Source: Faucicola osloensis_D (GTDB lineage Bacteria; Pseudomonadota; Gammaproteobacteria; Pseudomonadales; Moraxellaceae). Taken from it: DNA of 64,000 nt. Below are positions 63,905 through 64,000 of this stretch, one piece after another. The DNA is taken from NCBI GenBank assembly GCA_020041925.1, contig CP083409.1; one strand, given 5' to 3'. Each line of letters begins with the position of its first letter. Position 1 is the first letter of the stretch. The position numbers and the translations under genes were made by a program. Under the pieces are notes generated by a model. It searched no databases. It was not told the DNA's origin and saw only the letters and a program-made list of their open reading frames with translations.

Positions 63905-64000
63905 ATGTTTTCACATGTAGAACCGTATGCGGGTGACCCGATTTTGGGGTTGATGGACAAGCATAAACAAGACCCACGTGCCGACAAAGTTAATTTGGGT
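63905..64000 (+). CDS. tyrB: Aromatic/aspartate aminotransferase, N-terminal fragment
   Basis: Only the first 32 codons are inside the window: MFSHVEPYAGDPILGLMDKH and then KQDPRADKVNLG. This is the invariant N-terminus of class I aspartate/aromatic aminotransferases (AspC/TyrB). A taggag ribosome-binding sequence lies five bases before the ATG. The active-site lysine and the residues separating AspC from TyrB are outside the window, so the symbol is tentative. Confidence 0.75.
   Translation, partial: MFSHVEPYAGDPILGLMDKHKQDPRADKVNLG

Noticed and set aside
1..64000. Insertion sequences, prophage genes, integrons, tRNA or rRNA genes
   Set aside because: No transposase, integrase or phage protein and no cloverleaf or rRNA signature was recognised on either strand.

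Overview
The window is chromosomal DNA of a gamma-proteobacterium, most likely a Moraxellaceae member close to Moraxella/Faucicola or Psychrobacter. The evidence is the tyrA-aroA gene fusion, the rubredoxin/rubredoxin reductase pair, the exbB-exbD-msbA-lpxK-kdsB order, a GyrA with Thr at the quinolone-determining position, and moderate-to-low GC with AT-rich spacers. No rRNA, tRNA, phage, insertion sequence or CRISPR array was seen. It is a dense housekeeping region with few clearly accessory genes.

Layout. 1-3.2 kb: rubB (cut by the left edge) and rubA, then apt and tal. 3.6-9 kb: an aromatic amino acid operon (pheA, hisC, an EamA exporter, the tyrA-aroA fusion). 9-13 kb: rarD, folB, folK, and a PilR-like sigma54 activator. 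13-18 kb: a Kazal-like lipoprotein, rnz, and the three-gene membrane transhydrogenase pntAA-pntAB-pntB. 18-24 kb: a hotdog thioesterase, iscX, dapE, a LysE-type exporter, a 2OG-Fe(II) oxygenase, rlmJ and pssA. 24-35 kb: a lipoprotein esterase, gyrA, a glutathione transferase, and aceE-aceF. 35-41 kb: ppsA and its divergent regulator ppsR, sthA and rsmG. 41-48 kb: parA, parB, exbB-exbD-msbA-lpxK-kdsB. 48-56 kb: a luciferase-like oxidoreductase with a CysB-like regulator, a HicB-like protein, ampG, prmC, a MoeB/ThiF-like enzyme and an UbiB-family kinase. 56-64 kb: dnaG, bamD, rluD, an uncharacterised DUF4130/radical-SAM pair, a Thr/Val-rich exported protein, and the start of an aromatic/aspartate aminotransferase.

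Functional links. PheA, the TyrA half of the fusion, HisC and the partial aminotransferase at the right edge cover prephenate to phenylalanine and tyrosine, while the AroA half supplies the shikimate step. AceEF and PpsA/PpsR set the pyruvate, acetyl-CoA and PEP node. Both transhydrogenases (proton-pumping Pnt and soluble Sth) are present.

The most unusual structure is not a gene. Many gene ends and leaders carry head-to-tail direct duplications of about 7-17 bp, in two to five copies with graded decay. Several cross a stop codon (tal, the Kazal lipoprotein, dapE, the esterase, parB, prmC). Others fill leaders (pheA, rlmJ, pssA, ppsR, ampG) or have entered coding sequence (rarD N-terminus, pilR linker, lpxK C-terminus). 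One 14-bp x4 array fills most of the gap between the radical-SAM gene and its DUF4130 partner. A second theme is low-complexity N-terminal extensions on otherwise ordinary enzymes (RubB, RarD, FolB, PssA, SthA, RluD) and an insertion in DnaG.
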